From Shimia sp. SK013 (GTDB lineage: Bacteria; Pseudomonadota; Alphaproteobacteria; Rhodobacterales; Rhodobacteraceae): a stretch of 64,000 bases of DNA. Position 1 is the first letter of the stretch, and every line of letters begins with the position of its first letter. A program made the translations under genes and the position numbers. The notes under the pieces were generated by a model. It was given only the letters and a program-made list of their open reading frames with translations, had not been told where the DNA came from and did not search any database. Shown in pieces: positions 52,908-63,027 of this stretch. The stretch covers positions 234,914-298,913 of the forward strand of contig NZ_LAJH01000028.1 of NCBI RefSeq assembly GCF_001292625.1, in the 5' to 3' direction.

Positions 52908-54161
52908 TCATCGCATCGATCGCCCCTTGAGAATCGCATCCGACCCGAACCGTTTGCGAATTTCATCGGTCGCGCGTTCGGCCTTCGCGCGCTGACCCGC
53001 CTGTGGATCCAGCAGGTCGCCGGACAGATCGGCACGCTCAGCGGGCACCAAATCGGCCAGCCCGACCCCGATCAATCGGTATGGCCCTTGATCCCCAACC
53101 TGTTCAAATAGTCCCCGCGCGGTGCGATACACGGTGTCGGCCATCTGCGTTGCATCCCGCAAGCTAAGCCGACGGCTGATCGCGCTGTGATTGGCGCGCT
53201 TGAGTTTAAGTGTCACCACCCGCCCTGCCAGATCTTTGGCTTTGGCACGGTCCGAGACTTTCTCCGCCAACCGCCAGATATGTCCATCCAGCACATCCGG
53301 GTTCGCAGTGTCCTCAAAAAAAGTGGTCTCGTTGCTGATGCTTTTCATGGGGGCATTGGTGGAAACGCGTCGCTTGTCCTGCCCGCGCGCCAGATGCCAG
53401 AGCCGATAACCCATGTTGCCAAAACGCGCGATCAAATCGTCCTGCTCCCACCGCAGCAGATCGGTGAACGTGCGGATGCCCGCGCGCTCAAGGCTTTCTT
53501 GCGCCACCGGCCCGATACCCCAGATCAGGCGCACCGGCTTGTCACGCAAAAAGTCTGCGGTGCCAGCCTCGCCAATCACCGAAAACCCGCGCGGCTTGTC
53601 CAGATCACTGGCCACTTTGGCAAGAAACTTGTTGTGGCTCAGCCCGATTGATCCGGTGATGCCCAGCTCGTCCTTCATGCGCTTGGTCAACCGCGCCAGC
53701 ATCACGGCAGGTGGCGCGCCGTGCAGTCGCTCCGTGCCGGACAAGTCCATAAAAGCCTCGTCCAGCGACAAAGGTTCGATAACCGGCGTCATCTCATCCA
53801 TCAGTTTGCGGATTTCGCGGCTGACTTCGACATAGACTGACATGCGCGGTTTGATCACCACCGCATCAGGGCATAATTTAAGCGCCTGAAACATCGGCAT
53901 TGCCGATCGCACACCACGAATGCGCGCCACATAGCAGGCAGTCGACACAACACCGCGTTTTCCGCCGCCAATAATCACCGGCTTGTCGATCAACTCGGGA
54001 TTATCGCGTTTTTCAACGCTTGCATAAAAAGCGTCACAGTCCATATGCGCTATAGTGAGTGTGAAAAGTTCCGGATGGCTGGCCACGCGCATGCTGCCGC
54101 ACCGCCCACAGCGCGGTCCGGTTTCCAGAGTCTTAAGACAGTCGCGGCACAGTGACGGCAT
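52908..54161 (-). CDS. dinB: DNA polymerase IV with N-terminal zinc-ribbon extension
   Basis: 417 aa, Y-family translesion polymerase. Catalytic carboxylates: IAHMDCDAFYASVE, and SLDEAFMDLSG; thumb IWGIGPVAQESL; little-finger domain up to ~360. The N-terminus has two CX2C pairs (Cys5, Cys8, Cys18, Cys21; MPSLCRDCLK, GPRCGRCGSM) of unknown role. No standard LexA box (GTTC-N7-GTTC) is visible in the 25-base gap before the divergent Nudix gene. Confidence 0.95.
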   Translation of the reverse strand: MPSLCRDCLKTLETGPRCGRCGSMRVASHPELFTLTIAHMDCDAFYASVEKRDNPELIDKPVIIGGGKRGVVSTACYVARIRGVRSAMPMFQALKLCPDAVVIKPRMSVYVEVSREIRKLMDEMTPVIEPLSLDEAFMDLSGTERLHGAPPAVMLARLTKRMKDELGITGSIGLSHNKFLAKVASDLDKPRGFSVIGEAGTADFLRDKPVRLIWGIGPVAQESLERAGIRTFTDLLRWEQDDLIARFGNMGYRLWHLARGQDKRRVSTNAPMKSISNETTFFEDTANPDVLDGHIWRLAEKVSDRAKAKDLAGRVVTLKLKRANHSAISRRLSLRDATQMADTVYRTARGLFEQVGDQGPYRLIGVGLADLVPAERADLSGDLLDPQAGQRAKAERATDEIRKRFGSDAILKGRSMR

Positions 54162-54186
54162 ACATTTTTACGCAAGTGATTGAGTT

Positions 54187-54618
54187 ATGAGTATAACAGG
54201 TCAAGCTTTGACAGACACGGCGTTTCGCGGCACCAAGTTGCTGATTTTTGCGGGTGACCAACTCGTAACGCTTCAGCGCGATGACATCCCCTCCATTCCC
54301 TGGCCGGACCATTGGGATTTCCCCGGTGGCGGTCGCGAAGGTACTGAGACCGCTGTGGCATGCACGTTACGAGAGACACGCGAAGAGCTTGGTCTGGAGA
54401 TTTCGCCCAAGTCACTCATCTGGGCCCGCCGTTATTTCAGGGTCGACCACCATACCTGGTTTTTCGCGGCACAGCTTCCGGCGACAATTGTGGCCGACAT
54501 CCAGTTCGGCAACGAAGGCCAGAGCTGGCGTTTGATGGCGCCGGACGAATACCTTACCCATCCGCGCGCCATTCCCCATTTCCAAGCGCGCTTGGCCGAT
54601 TATATCGCGAACTGCTGA
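54187..54618 (+). CDS. Nudix hydrolase
   Basis: 143 aa. Nudix box FPGGGREGTETAVACTLRETREELG (Gly-x5-Glu-x7-Arg-Glu-x2-Glu-Glu) at residues ~46-69. Such enzymes clean up nucleoside di/triphosphates; FRVDHHTWFFAAQLP follows. It diverges from dinB with 25 bases between, so a nucleotide-pool or mutation-avoidance role is plausible but unproven. Confidence 0.92.
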   Translation: MSITGQALTDTAFRGTKLLIFAGDQLVTLQRDDIPSIPWPDHWDFPGGGREGTETAVACTLRETREELGLEISPKSLIWARRYFRVDHHTWFFAAQLPATIVADIQFGNEGQSWRLMAPDEYLTHPRAIPHFQARLADYIANC

Positions 54619-54627
54619 CAAGCCGGG

Positions 54628-55347
54628 TTAGCGGTTGGGGTGCCGAGCCTGTGCGGATGACAGCTCGGCAACAATTGCCTGCGCAGCGGCGCGCGGGCTC
54701 TTTGCTGTCCAAACTGGGCGACCTACCACAATGTGGTCGGCGCCGTCTCGAACCGCGCTGGCCGGTGTCGCGACCCGTTTCTGATCGCCCAAAGCCGCGC
54801 CAGCGGGACGCACACCCGGTGTAACGATCAAACGGTCTTCGGCTTCCGGAAGCGCACGGATCAGCGCCGCTTCTTGCGGGCTGGCAATCACGCCATCAGC
54901 ACCTGCCTCCAGCGCCAGCGCCGCGCGTTCGATCACCAGATCCTGAACCGCGCCATCTTTGATCAGACACCCATCCAGATCTTCGCGATCCAGAGACGTC
55001 AAAATCGTGACACCGAGGATTTTCATGTCACTGCCCGCCGCGCCTTCTTTGGCCGCTTTTATGACGTGCGGATCGCCGTGCACCGTCAGAAAATCCAGAT
55101 CAAATTGCGCCAGCCCCCGCACCGCGGCCTCAACCGTAGCACCGATATCAAACAGCTTCATGTCCAGAAAGATACGTTTGCCGTGTTCCGCTTTCAGCTC
55201 GTTTGCCAACGCCAACCCGCCAGTGGTCAACATCCCCAGTCCTATTTTGTAAAACGACACGGTGTCCCCAAGGGTCTCGGCCAGCTTCAACCCCTCAAGG
55301 GCATTGGGCACATCAAGGGCGACAATCAGGCGGTCATCTGCAGTCAT
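54628..55347 (-). CDS. pyrF: Orotidine 5'-phosphate decarboxylase
   Basis: 239 aa. Final step of UMP synthesis. The catalytic Lys is in FLDMKLFDIGATV, and GADHIVVGRPVW closes the TIM barrel (phosphate loop). ATG at 55345-55347; a frame ten codons longer is unlikely. It converges tightly on the Nudix gene (9-base gap). Confidence 0.96.
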   Translation of the reverse strand: MTADDRLIVALDVPNALEGLKLAETLGDTVSFYKIGLGMLTTGGLALANELKAEHGKRIFLDMKLFDIGATVEAAVRGLAQFDLDFLTVHGDPHVIKAAKEGAAGSDMKILGVTILTSLDREDLDGCLIKDGAVQDLVIERAALALEAGADGVIASPQEAALIRALPEAEDRLIVTPGVRPAGAALGDQKRVATPASAVRDGADHIVVGRPVWTAKSPRAAAQAIVAELSSAQARHPNR

Positions 55348-55418
55348 GGGAAGTCTCCGATACGGGCAGTGGGGCAAATTGACGGATCAATACTGCCCTC
55401 GAGATCAACCCGCAACCC

Positions 55419-56120
55419 TCAGCGCTTGCCGTAGAGCCACTCCATGTCTGGCTTTTCGGTGCAATACATGTGCACCCAGATATAGCAGTGCTGAAAAAAC
55501 GCCACCACTAGCGCGTTCCAGCTGTCAAACAACAGCGCAATGCCCCAAAGCCCCAGAAACGCGAGCCCGTACATGGCGTTGCTGGTGTATTTGAACGCGC
55601 CCTTGCGCACGATCGGCATCGCCGCAATCTCGTCGCGGAAATGATCGCCGCCCACTGCGCGGCGGATTGTGAAATATGTGAGCACGGAATGCATGACCCA
55701 CACCGCCAGCCCAAGCAACGCCACACCGACCAGCCACTCTGCCCAACGGGGTTCATTGAGCGATGTTGTGTCGGCCCAGCCCGTCACAATGATCGTCAGG
55801 GGCCGGACAATCAACAAGGGGATAAACACCTTGGTCCAGATCGCCAGATCCCGCTCTCCTAACAGGCGCGAAAGAACGCCTCGATGCAGCTGCAGACGGA
55901 ATACCGCCGCAACCAGAATTTGGTGGGCAAGGGCCAGCGCGATCGACACCACGGCCCAGTCTGCAGATGTCAGCCACAGAATACGGCGGGCATCTTCCGG
56001 ACGACTCAGCAGGGCACAGGCGCCCGCAGTTAACAAAACGGCCAGCCCCAAATGTTGCGGCTGGCCTTCAAGAATGTCGCGCCATTTGGATCGCGCGCGG
56101 ATATCAGACAGTGTGCTCAT
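55419..56120 (-). CDS. PEMT-like membrane methyltransferase family protein
   Basis: 233 aa, about six hydrophobic segments. The second half, YTSNAMYGLAFLGLWGIALLF and QHCYIWVHMYCTEKPDMEWLYG, fits the PEMT/ICMT fold (phosphatidylethanolamine N-methyltransferase and relatives), whose SAM site is in the last helices. Either phosphatidylcholine synthesis or another membrane methylation is possible. ATG at 56118-56120. It is 72 bases upstream of pyrF on the same strand. Confidence 0.78.
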   Translation of the reverse strand: MSTLSDIRARSKWRDILEGQPQHLGLAVLLTAGACALLSRPEDARRILWLTSADWAVVSIALALAHQILVAAVFRLQLHRGVLSRLLGERDLAIWTKVFIPLLIVRPLTIIVTGWADTTSLNEPRWAEWLVGVALLGLAVWVMHSVLTYFTIRRAVGGDHFRDEIAAMPIVRKGAFKYTSNAMYGLAFLGLWGIALLFDSWNALVVAFFQHCYIWVHMYCTEKPDMEWLYGKR

Positions 56121-56165
56121 TGCCACAGTGTTGCCGCTCGCGGGCGCACTGTCCAGCCACACACA

Positions 56166-56426
56166 TCAGCTGTCGCGCGGCATCAGCCCCGGCGCAAAAG
56201 AAAGCTCTTCCCGGCCGGCACGGATTTCCGGCATCCGGCTGATCTGACGCATTGCGTCGCGGATAAGGGCAAGACGTCCTTCACCTTCGCGGCGCTCGTG
56301 GGCCGCGGGCACGTTACACAAAAGCCGCACGTCACGTTCGCTGCTGCACAAGGAAACAACTGCGGACAACTCACCAAGAGTTTGGCGATATGTCGGGTTG
56401 GTGATCTGAATGTCGGTCACATACAT
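56166..56426 (-). CDS. Hypothetical protein, conserved in Rhodobacterales
   Basis: 86 aa with MYVTDIQITNPTYRQTLGELSAVVSLC at the start and a helical, Arg-rich rest; no membrane segment or known domain. I recall similar proteins annotated hypothetical in this order. ATG at 56424-56426, 10 bases after a GGGG stretch. It lies 45 bases upstream of the PEMT-like gene. Confidence 0.7.
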   Translation of the reverse strand: MYVTDIQITNPTYRQTLGELSAVVSLCSSERDVRLLCNVPAAHERREGEGRLALIRDAMRQISRMPEIRAGREELSFAPGLMPRDS

Positions 56427-56585
56427 AGTGTGGCCCCTTTTTTATACACTGCGTCACTGGTTACACTGATCCAGAAATGGGGCGAAAATGGTCGCGAGTT
56501 AAGGTTTCTTTAAGCCCTTTGCTCCCCCCAACTCTTCACAAGGTGGCTCCGGCCAAAATTATGTGCGCAAACATAAAGGGGGTTT

Positions 56586-56614
56586 CTTGAAACCCGCGGT
56601 TGGCCTCCCCACAT
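56586..56614 (+). promoter_or_regulatory. Candidate RpoH (sigma-32) heat-shock promoter of clpB
   Basis: -35 CTTGAAA (56586-56592) and -10 CCCCACAT (56607-56614) are separated by 14 bases, close to the consensus CTTGAAA-N11-15-CCCCATNT. It is 79 bases upstream of the clpB ATG. ClpB is a classical RpoH target. Confidence 0.8.
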
Positions 56615-56693
56615 CCCTTCTAAGGCCCACAAACGGGACGTGCCGCTAAGCGGGCGTTCCATCTACAGGGCGCTTGGAAAAAGGAGAAAACCC

Positions 56694-59309
56694 ATGGACT
56701 TAAGCAAGTTCACGGAACGGTCGCGTGGTTTCGTTCAGGCCGCACAGACCATTGCAATGCGGGAAAGCCATCAGCGGTTGACCCCGGAACACCTTCTCAA
56801 AGCATTGATGGACGACGATCAGGGGCTCGCAGCCAATCTGATCAAACGCGCTGGCGGTGACCCCGCGCGTGTGCGTGAATCCGTGGATGCGGCGATTACC
56901 AAACTGCCACAAGTGTCAGGCGACGCGGGACAGCCTTATTTGGACAGCGCAACTGGCAAAGTGTTGGGCGAGGCCGAGGCCATCGCCAAGAAAGCCGGCG
57001 ACAGCTTTGTGCCCGTGGAGCGCATTCTGATGGCGTTGGTGATGGTGAAATCCAAAGCCAAGGACGCACTTGTCTCGGGCGACGTGACCGCGCAGGCGCT
57101 GAACACCGCTATCAACGACATTCGCAAAGGCCGCACGGCTGATTCCGCGTCAGCTGAGGAAGGCTATGACGCGCTCAAGAAATACGCGCAGGATCTGACG
57201 GATCGCGCCGCCGAAGGCAAAATTGACCCAATTATTGGTCGCGACGATGAAATCCGTCGCGCCATGCAGGTTTTGTCGCGCCGCACCAAAAACAACCCTG
57301 TTTTAATTGGGGAACCGGGCGTAGGTAAGACCGCGATTGCCGAGGGCATGGCCCTGCGTATTGTCAACGGTGACGTGCCGGAATCACTCAAGAACAAAAA
57401 GCTCTTGTCACTCGATATGGGTGCGCTGATCGCCGGTGCCAAATACCGTGGTGAGTTCGAAGAACGCCTTAAGGCGGTTCTGACCGAAGTCACCGAGGCA
57501 GCAGGCGAAATCATTCTCTTTATTGACGAAATGCACACGCTGGTCGGTGCGGGCAAAACCGACGGTGCGATGGATGCCGCCAACCTGATCAAACCGGCGC
57601 TGGCACGGGGTGAGCTGCACTGCATCGGTGCCACAACGCTGGATGAATACCGCAAATATGTGGAAAAAGACGCAGCCCTTGCACGGCGTTTCCAGCCGGT
57701 TGTAATCGAGGAGCCCACAGTCGAGGACACCATCTCGATCCTGCGCGGCATCAAAGAGAAATACGAACTGCACCACGGCGTGCGGATATCTGACTCCGCG
57801 CTGGTTGCGGCTTCTACCCTCAGCCACCGATACATCACCGACCGTTTCCTGCCCGACAAAGCCATCGACCTCGTGGACGAGGCCGCGGCCCGCCTGCGCA
57901 TGGAAGTAGACAGTAAACCAGAAGAGCTCGACGCGCTTGACCGCCAGATCCTGCAATTGCAGATCGAGGAAGAGGCGCTCAAACTTGAGGATGACGCGGC
58001 TTCCAAGGATCGTCTGGAAACACTGCAAAAAGACCTTGCCGATCTTCAGGATAAATCCGCCGAGATGACCGCCAAATGGCAGGCCGGTCGTGACAAACTG
58101 GCGTCTGCGCGTGACATCAAAGAATCGCTCGACCAGGCCCGCGCGGATCTGGATATCGCCAAACGTGCGGGCAACCTCGCCCGCGCCGGTGAACTGTCTT
58201 ACGGCGTAATCCCCGATCTGGAGAAAAAGCTCGAAGACGCTGAAGCCGCCGACGCTGAGATGACCGTCGAAGAGGCAGTGCGCCCTGAGCAGATCGCGCA
58301 GGTTGTCGAGCGTTGGACCGGTATTCCGACCACAAAAATGCTTGAGGGCGAGCGCGAAAAGTTGTTGCGCATGGAAGACGACCTGCACCGCCGTGTGATT
58401 GGTCAGCATTCCGCCGTGACCGCTTTGTCCAACGCGGTTCGCCGAGCGCGCGCCGGCCTCAACGATGAGAACCGCCCCTTGGGCTCGTTCCTGTTCTTGG
58501 GCCCAACCGGTGTGGGCAAAACCGAACTGACCAAAGCCGTGGCCGAGTTCCTGTTTGACGACGACAACGCCATGGTGCGGATCGACATGTCCGAGTTTAT
58601 GGAAAAACACGCAGTCGCCCGCCTGATCGGCGCGCCTCCCGGCTATGTCGGTTATGACGAAGGCGGTGTTCTGACCGAAGCTGTGCGGCGTCGCCCTTAT
58701 CAGGTGGTGCTGTTTGACGAGGTCGAAAAAGCGCATCCGGATGTGTTCAATGTTCTTCTGCAAGTGCTTGATGATGGCGTTTTGACCGATGGGCAGGGCC
58801 GCACAGTGGACTTCAAACAAACGCTGATCATCCTCACGTCCAACCTCGGCGCACAGGCGCTCAGCCAATTGCCCGAAGGCGCAGACGCCAGCGACGCCCG
58901 CCGCGATGTCATGGATGCCGTGCGCGCCCATTTCCGGCCGGAGTTCCTGAACCGTCTGGACGAAACCATCATCTTTGACCGTCTTGCGCGGGACGACATG
59001 GATGGCATCGTCGACATCCAGTTGGCGCGCCTGAAGAAACGTCTCGCGGGCCGTAAGATCGACATCGTCTTGGACGCGGACGCGCAAAAATGGCTGGCCG
59101 ACGAAGGCTATGATCCTGTCTTTGGCGCACGTCCTCTGAAGCGTGTGATCCAGCGTGCGCTGCAAAACCCGCTGGCCGAGGGGCTTTTGGCGGGCGATAT
59201 CAAGGATGGCGACACAGTGCCTGTCACTTCGGGGCCCGAAGGTCTCCTGATCGGGGAACGCATTGGCCGCAGCGGCAATCCGAAACCGGATGACGCGGTG
59301 GTGCACTAA
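56694..59309 (+). CDS. clpB: ATP-dependent disaggregase ClpB
   Basis: 871 aa, hexameric AAA+ disaggregase that works with DnaK. N-domain (residues 1-145), first AAA with Walker [10 protein letters not shown] (~205), coiled-coil M-domain (~400-530, many E/K heptads), second AAA with GPTGVGKTE (~605) and sensor [14 protein letters not shown] at 56694 follows AAGGAG. The protein ends [12 protein letters not shown]. Terminator at 59318. Confidence 0.98.
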   Translation: MDLSKFTERSRGFVQAAQTIAMRESHQRLTPEHLLKALMDDDQGLAANLIKRAGGDPARVRESVDAAITKLPQVSGDAGQPYLDSATGKVLGEAEAIAKKAGDSFVPVERILMALVMVKSKAKDALVSGDVTAQALNTAINDIRKGRTADSASAEEGYDALKKYAQDLTDRAAEGKIDPIIGRDDEIRRAMQVLSRRTKNNPVLIGEPGVGKTAIAEGMALRIVNGDVPESLKNKKLLSLDMGALIAGAKYRGEFEERLKAVLTEVTEAAGEIILFIDEMHTLVGAGKTDGAMDAANLIKPALARGELHCIGATTLDEYRKYVEKDAALARRFQPVVIEEPTVEDTISILRGIKEKYELHHGVRISDSALVAASTLSHRYITDRFLPDKAIDLVDEAAARLRMEVDSKPEELDALDRQILQLQIEEEALKLEDDAASKDRLETLQKDLADLQDKSAEMTAKWQAGRDKLASARDIKESLDQARADLDIAKRAGNLARAGELSYGVIPDLEKKLEDAEAADAEMTVEEAVRPEQIAQVVERWTGIPTTKMLEGEREKLLRMEDDLHRRVIGQHSAVTALSNAVRRARAGLNDENRPLGSFLFLGPTGVGKTELTKAVAEFLFDDDNAMVRIDMSEFMEKHAVARLIGAPPGYVGYDEGGVLTEAVRRRPYQVVLFDEVEKAHPDVFNVLLQVLDDGVLTDGQGRTVDFKQTLIILTSNLGAQALSQLPEGADASDARRDVMDAVRAHFRPEFLNRLDETIIFDRLARDDMDGIVDIQLARLKKRLAGRKIDIVLDADAQKWLADEGYDPVFGARPLKRVIQRALQNPLAEGLLAGDIKDGDTVPVTSGPEGLLIGERIGRSGNPKPDDAVVH

Positions 59310-59317
59310 GACACATC

Positions 59318-59350
59318 AAAAGGGCGGGGAAGACCTCGCCCTTTCTTTTC
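59318..59350 (+). terminator. Intrinsic terminator of clpB
   Basis: AAAGGGCGGGG-AAGA-CCTCGCCCTTT, 11 pairs with one G-U, followed by a C/T-rich run CTTTTC. It begins 9 bases after the stop. Confidence 0.8.
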
Positions 59351-59538
59351 GCGGCGAATATAGATTGCTTGATGTCTGAACTTTTCCGCGGCGATACCGC
59401 GAATATGTGAGCCGTGTCATTGAAAGGGGGCACTCTGTAGCGGGAGCCTTGGCAATCTTTGGGCGCCGCAAAGTGCACCGATTGACAGTGGCGCCAATAC
59501 GTTGAAACAAAGCTGGTATTCTTAAACAGGTTTTTGAA

Positions 59539-60213
59539 ATGACGTTCCCTCCCGACATGGTGCTTTTTGATTGCGACGGCGTGTTGGTAGACAGCGAGCC
59601 GGTCACCAACCGCCTTTTGCAAGCCAATCTCGCGGCCCGTGGGCTGGATGTGTCCCATGAGCAAATCATCACTTTGTTTGTCGGCGGCACCATACTGGGT
59701 GTGTCCACACAGGCCGCCAAGATGGGCGCGACGCTGGAACCCAACTGGGTGGACCGGTTTTATGCACAGATGTTTGAGACATTGGCGCGCGATGTCACCT
59801 TGATCCCTGGCGTGCTTGATGTGCTTGATGAGCTGGACACGGCGGGCATTCCTTATGCAGTGTGCTCCAACGGCCCGCACGCGAAAATGAACATCACGTT
59901 GAACGCTTGCGGACTCAAAGAGCGATTTTCCGGTCGCATTTATTCGCGCGAAGATGTGACCACGCCCAAACCTGCGCCGGATGTGTATCTGCACGCCGCC
60001 GCGCAGGCGGGCATCGCGCCCCACCGCTGCGTGGTGGTAGAGGACAGTCCCTCCGGCGCCAAAGCGGGCATTGCGGCAGGCATGGCGACCTTGGGGTTTG
60101 TGCGTGAAACTGATCCTGGGCGCATGGCGCCAATTTGCGATGCGCTCTTTGACGACATGGGCCAGTTGCCGACATTGTTGAAACTTTCCGCACAGGCCCG
60201 TGCGCTGACGTGA
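59539..60213 (+). CDS. HAD-family phosphatase (beta-phosphoglucomutase-like subfamily)
   Basis: 224 aa. Motif I LFDCDGVLVDSEPVTNR (nucleophile Asp in DxDG), motif II CSNGPHAK, motif III Lys in TPKPAPD, and motif IV VEDSPSGAKAG. The alpha-helical cap follows motif I (residues ~18-80). Relatives include YieH and pgmB; the substrate is unknown. ATG at 59539. Confidence 0.92.
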   Translation: MTFPPDMVLFDCDGVLVDSEPVTNRLLQANLAARGLDVSHEQIITLFVGGTILGVSTQAAKMGATLEPNWVDRFYAQMFETLARDVTLIPGVLDVLDELDTAGIPYAVCSNGPHAKMNITLNACGLKERFSGRIYSREDVTTPKPAPDVYLHAAAQAGIAPHRCVVVEDSPSGAKAGIAAGMATLGFVRETDPGRMAPICDALFDDMGQLPTLLKLSAQARALT

Positions 60214-60274
60214 CTTGCCCACCGCGCGCCGCCGCGCCACTCTAAGACCAACGCCCAAGATAAGGAGCCACCCG

Positions 60275-61771
60275 ATGGAAACCACAATGGAAACGGCCTT
60301 TGACGTCGTCAATTTCCTCGGCTTGCTGTTTGTTGTGGTCTTCGCGCTGCTGGTGGTGGTGGCGATTATCCTCTTTATCATCGACCGTTGGCAAACCGGC
60401 GATGCTATCCGGCGGAACTATCCTGTGATCGGTCGCTTCAGGCATCTGTTTTCCGAACTGGGTGAGTTCTTTCGCCAGTATTTCTTTGCCATGGACCGCG
60501 AAGAACTGCCGTTTAACCGTGCCCAACGTGAGTGGGTCACCCGCGCAGGTGAGGGCAAAGGCAACACCGTTGCGTTTGGCTCCACCCGCAACCTCTCTGT
60601 GCCGGGCACGCCAATCTTTGTGAACGACCCGTTTCCGCCGTTGGATGACCAATACGCCAAGACCGAACCGCTTCAGATAGGCCCCACCGCCCGCACGCCG
60701 TTTCTTGCGCCCTCGATTTTCAACATCTCTGGCATGAGCTACGGCGCGATTTCCAAACCGGCGGTGCAATCGCTGTCGCGCGGCGCCAAAGAGGCTGGGG
60801 TCTGGCTCAATACCGGCGAAGGCGGGCTGTCGCGGTTTCACCTCGAAGGCGGCTGTGACATTGTCTATCAAATTGGCACCGCCAAATTTGGCGTGCGCGA
60901 CGAGGCCGGCAACCTGTCAGACGACAAGCTGCGCGAAATGGCGGCCCACACGGCCGTGCGCATGTTTGAACTGAAAATGGCCCAAGGCGCCAAGCCTGGT
61001 AAGGGCGGTATCCTTCCCGGTGAAAAGGTCACCGAGGAAATTGCCGCAATCCGCGGGTTACAAGTCGGCCAAGACGGCATTTCCCCCAACCGCCACCGCG
61101 AGATCGACACTTTTGATCACCTCTTGGACATGATCATCCATATTCGCGAGGTCACCGGCAAACCCGTAGGGATCAAAACCGTCGTCGGGTCCGAGGAAAC
61201 CATGCGGCAGTTCTTTGACACCATTGCGCGGCGGGGGGCGGATGCAGCGCCTGATTTCATCACGCTTGATGGCGGCGAGGGCGGCACGGGCGCGGCGCCG
61301 ATGCCGTTGATTGATCTGGTGGGCATGCCTGTGCGCGAGGCCTTGCCTCTGGTGGCAGACCTGCGCGAGGAATATGACCTGAATGACCGTATCCGGCTGA
61401 TCGCATCCGGAAAACTGGTCAACCCCGGTGACATCGCGTGGGCCTTGGCGGCAGGCGCGGATTTTGTAACCTCTGCGCGCGGCTTCATGTTTGCGCTGGG
61501 CTGCATTCAGGCGCTCAAGTGCAACAAGAACACCTGCCCGACCGGCATCACCACCCATGATCCGCGTTTTCAAAAAGGTCTGGTGGTGGAACGCAAATAC
61601 ACCCGCGTCGCGCGTTACGCCAAAGCGATCATCAAGGAAGTCGAAATCATCTCCCATTCGGTGGGAGTGTCCGAGCCGCGTGAATTGCGCCGCCGCCACG
61701 TGCGATTGGTGCAACCCAATGGCCGGTCAGTGCCAATGAACGAGATCTTTCCAAGGCCGCGAAAAGGCTAG
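60275..61771 (+). CDS. FMN-binding glutamate synthase-family protein, membrane-anchored
   Basis: 498 aa. A hydrophobic N-terminal helix (residues ~12-35) is followed by the FMN barrel of glutamate synthase large subunit: SGMSYGAISKPAVQSLS, TGEGGLSRFH, DGGEGGTGAAP, and the [3Fe-4S] site CX5CX4C in CIQALKCNKNTCPTGI. It lacks the glutaminase and beta-helix domains of GltB. Its reaction is unknown. ATG at 60275 follows AAGGAGCC. Confidence 0.92.
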   Translation: METTMETAFDVVNFLGLLFVVVFALLVVVAIILFIIDRWQTGDAIRRNYPVIGRFRHLFSELGEFFRQYFFAMDREELPFNRAQREWVTRAGEGKGNTVAFGSTRNLSVPGTPIFVNDPFPPLDDQYAKTEPLQIGPTARTPFLAPSIFNISGMSYGAISKPAVQSLSRGAKEAGVWLNTGEGGLSRFHLEGGCDIVYQIGTAKFGVRDEAGNLSDDKLREMAAHTAVRMFELKMAQGAKPGKGGILPGEKVTEEIAAIRGLQVGQDGISPNRHREIDTFDHLLDMIIHIREVTGKPVGIKTVVGSEETMRQFFDTIARRGADAAPDFITLDGGEGGTGAAPMPLIDLVGMPVREALPLVADLREEYDLNDRIRLIASGKLVNPGDIAWALAAGADFVTSARGFMFALGCIQALKCNKNTCPTGITTHDPRFQKGLVVERKYTRVARYAKAIIKEVEIISHSVGVSEPRELRRRHVRLVQPNGRSVPMNEIFPRPRKG

Positions 61772-61887
61772 CAGGCCGCGACCCGGCGTCCAAAAGTTAC
61801 AAGTGCCCCACACCATCGTGAGACCAAGTGTGTGGCGCCGCGTTGTCCTGTCACGCTATGAACAGACAAGGGACAAGGAGACTCCAA

Positions 61888-62790
61888 ATGGCGCATCGCT
61901 GGAAAAACACACTGACACATGATGACGTGACCCCTCGGTCCGCCTTTCTGAACCGCCGCCAGATTATGGCTGGCATGGCAGGCATGGGGCTCGCGGCCAT
62001 CGCCCCCAAGGCAACTGCGGCCTCAGACCTGACGCCGACTGATCTGGACGTCATTTCGCAATACAACAACTTCTATGAATTCGGCACTGGCAAGGAAGAC
62101 CCCGCCAGAAATGCCCACCGTCTGACAACTGCTCCTTGGACGATCAAGATTGATGGCATGGTCGACAACCCTGGTGATTATGACTTTGCCGACATTATGT
62201 CCAAGATGACCATCGAGGAGCGCATCTACCGGTTCCGCTGTGTCGAGGCGTGGTCGATGGTGGTGCCTTGGAACGGATTTGAGCTTAAGGACCTGCTTGA
62301 TCTGGCGGGTGTGCAATCCTCTGCCAAATACGTCGCCTTTGAAACGCTCTACCGCCCGCATGAAATGATTGGGCAACAAGCGCCGTTTTTGGACTGGCCT
62401 TATGTCGAGGGCTTGCGCTTGGACGAGGCCACCCACCCGCTGACGATTATGGCGACCGGAATATATGGCAAAGACATCCCCAAGCAGAACGGCGCGCCTC
62501 TTCGTTTGGTGGTGCCTTGGAAATACGGGTTCAAATCCATCAAGTCGATTGTGCGCATCACCCTGACCGACAAAGAACCGCCCACCAGCTGGAACAAGGC
62601 GGCCGCCTCGGAGTATGGATTTTATTCCAACGTGAACCCGGAGGTCAGCCATCCGCGCTGGTCGCAAGCTTCTGAGCGCCCGATTGGCGGCGGTCTCTTT
62701 GCCAAGCGCATCCCGACCTTGATGATGAACGGATATGAAGAAGACGTCGCCAGCCTTTACGAAGGCATGGACCTCGCCAAGAACTTCTGA
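61888..62790 (+). CDS. msrP: Periplasmic protein-methionine-sulfoxide reductase, molybdopterin subunit MsrP
   Basis: 300 aa. Tat-type leader ([22 protein letters not shown]) and the sulfite-oxidase-like fold, with the Mo-ligating Cys in [15 protein letters not shown]. It repairs oxidised methionine in periplasmic proteins with electrons from MsrQ. ATG at 61888 follows AAGGAG. Upstream, CCACAC/GTGTGG arms lie at 61808-61835. Confidence 0.95.
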   Translation: MAHRWKNTLTHDDVTPRSAFLNRRQIMAGMAGMGLAAIAPKATAASDLTPTDLDVISQYNNFYEFGTGKEDPARNAHRLTTAPWTIKIDGMVDNPGDYDFADIMSKMTIEERIYRFRCVEAWSMVVPWNGFELKDLLDLAGVQSSAKYVAFETLYRPHEMIGQQAPFLDWPYVEGLRLDEATHPLTIMATGIYGKDIPKQNGAPLRLVVPWKYGFKSIKSIVRITLTDKEPPTSWNKAAASEYGFYSNVNPEVSHPRWSQASERPIGGGLFAKRIPTLMMNGYEEDVASLYEGMDLAKNF

Positions 62791-62792
62791 TC

Positions 62793-63023
62793 ATGGGCCA
62801 GCTGATCCTCATATCCAATGTGACCTGCCCTGAGTGCGGCCACGAAGAGGCGCACCAGATGCCCGAGGACGCGTGCCAATTCTTTCTGGAGTGCCCAAAG
62901 TGCGAGGCACTCCTAAAGCCCTTGCCCGGCGATTGCTGTGTTTTCTGTTCCTACGGCACCGCGCCCTGCCCGCCAGTGCAGCAAGGCGAAAATTGCAGCG
63001 CCGGGGAAGAACAGGCCAACTGA
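62793..63023 (+). CDS. GDCCVxC-domain small cysteine-rich protein
   Basis: 76 aa, no signal peptide. CPECGHEE (residues 12-15) and ECPKCEALL form two CX2C pairs, followed by PGDCCVFCSYGTAPCPP. The GDCCVxC motif defines a small-protein family, some members of which contain selenocysteine; here Cys is encoded. The function is unknown. It lies 2 bases after msrP and 4 before msrQ, so it is translated with both. Confidence 0.88.
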   Translation: MGQLILISNVTCPECGHEEAHQMPEDACQFFLECPKCEALLKPLPGDCCVFCSYGTAPCPPVQQGENCSAGEEQAN

Positions 63024-63027
63024 CTTT

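Noticed and set aside
54162..54186. SOS (LexA) box between dinB and the Nudix gene
   Set aside because: No GTTC-N7-GTTC or close variant is present.
57408..59306. 632-codon frame antisense to clpB
   Set aside because: Mirrors ClpB codons in high-GC DNA; no domain.
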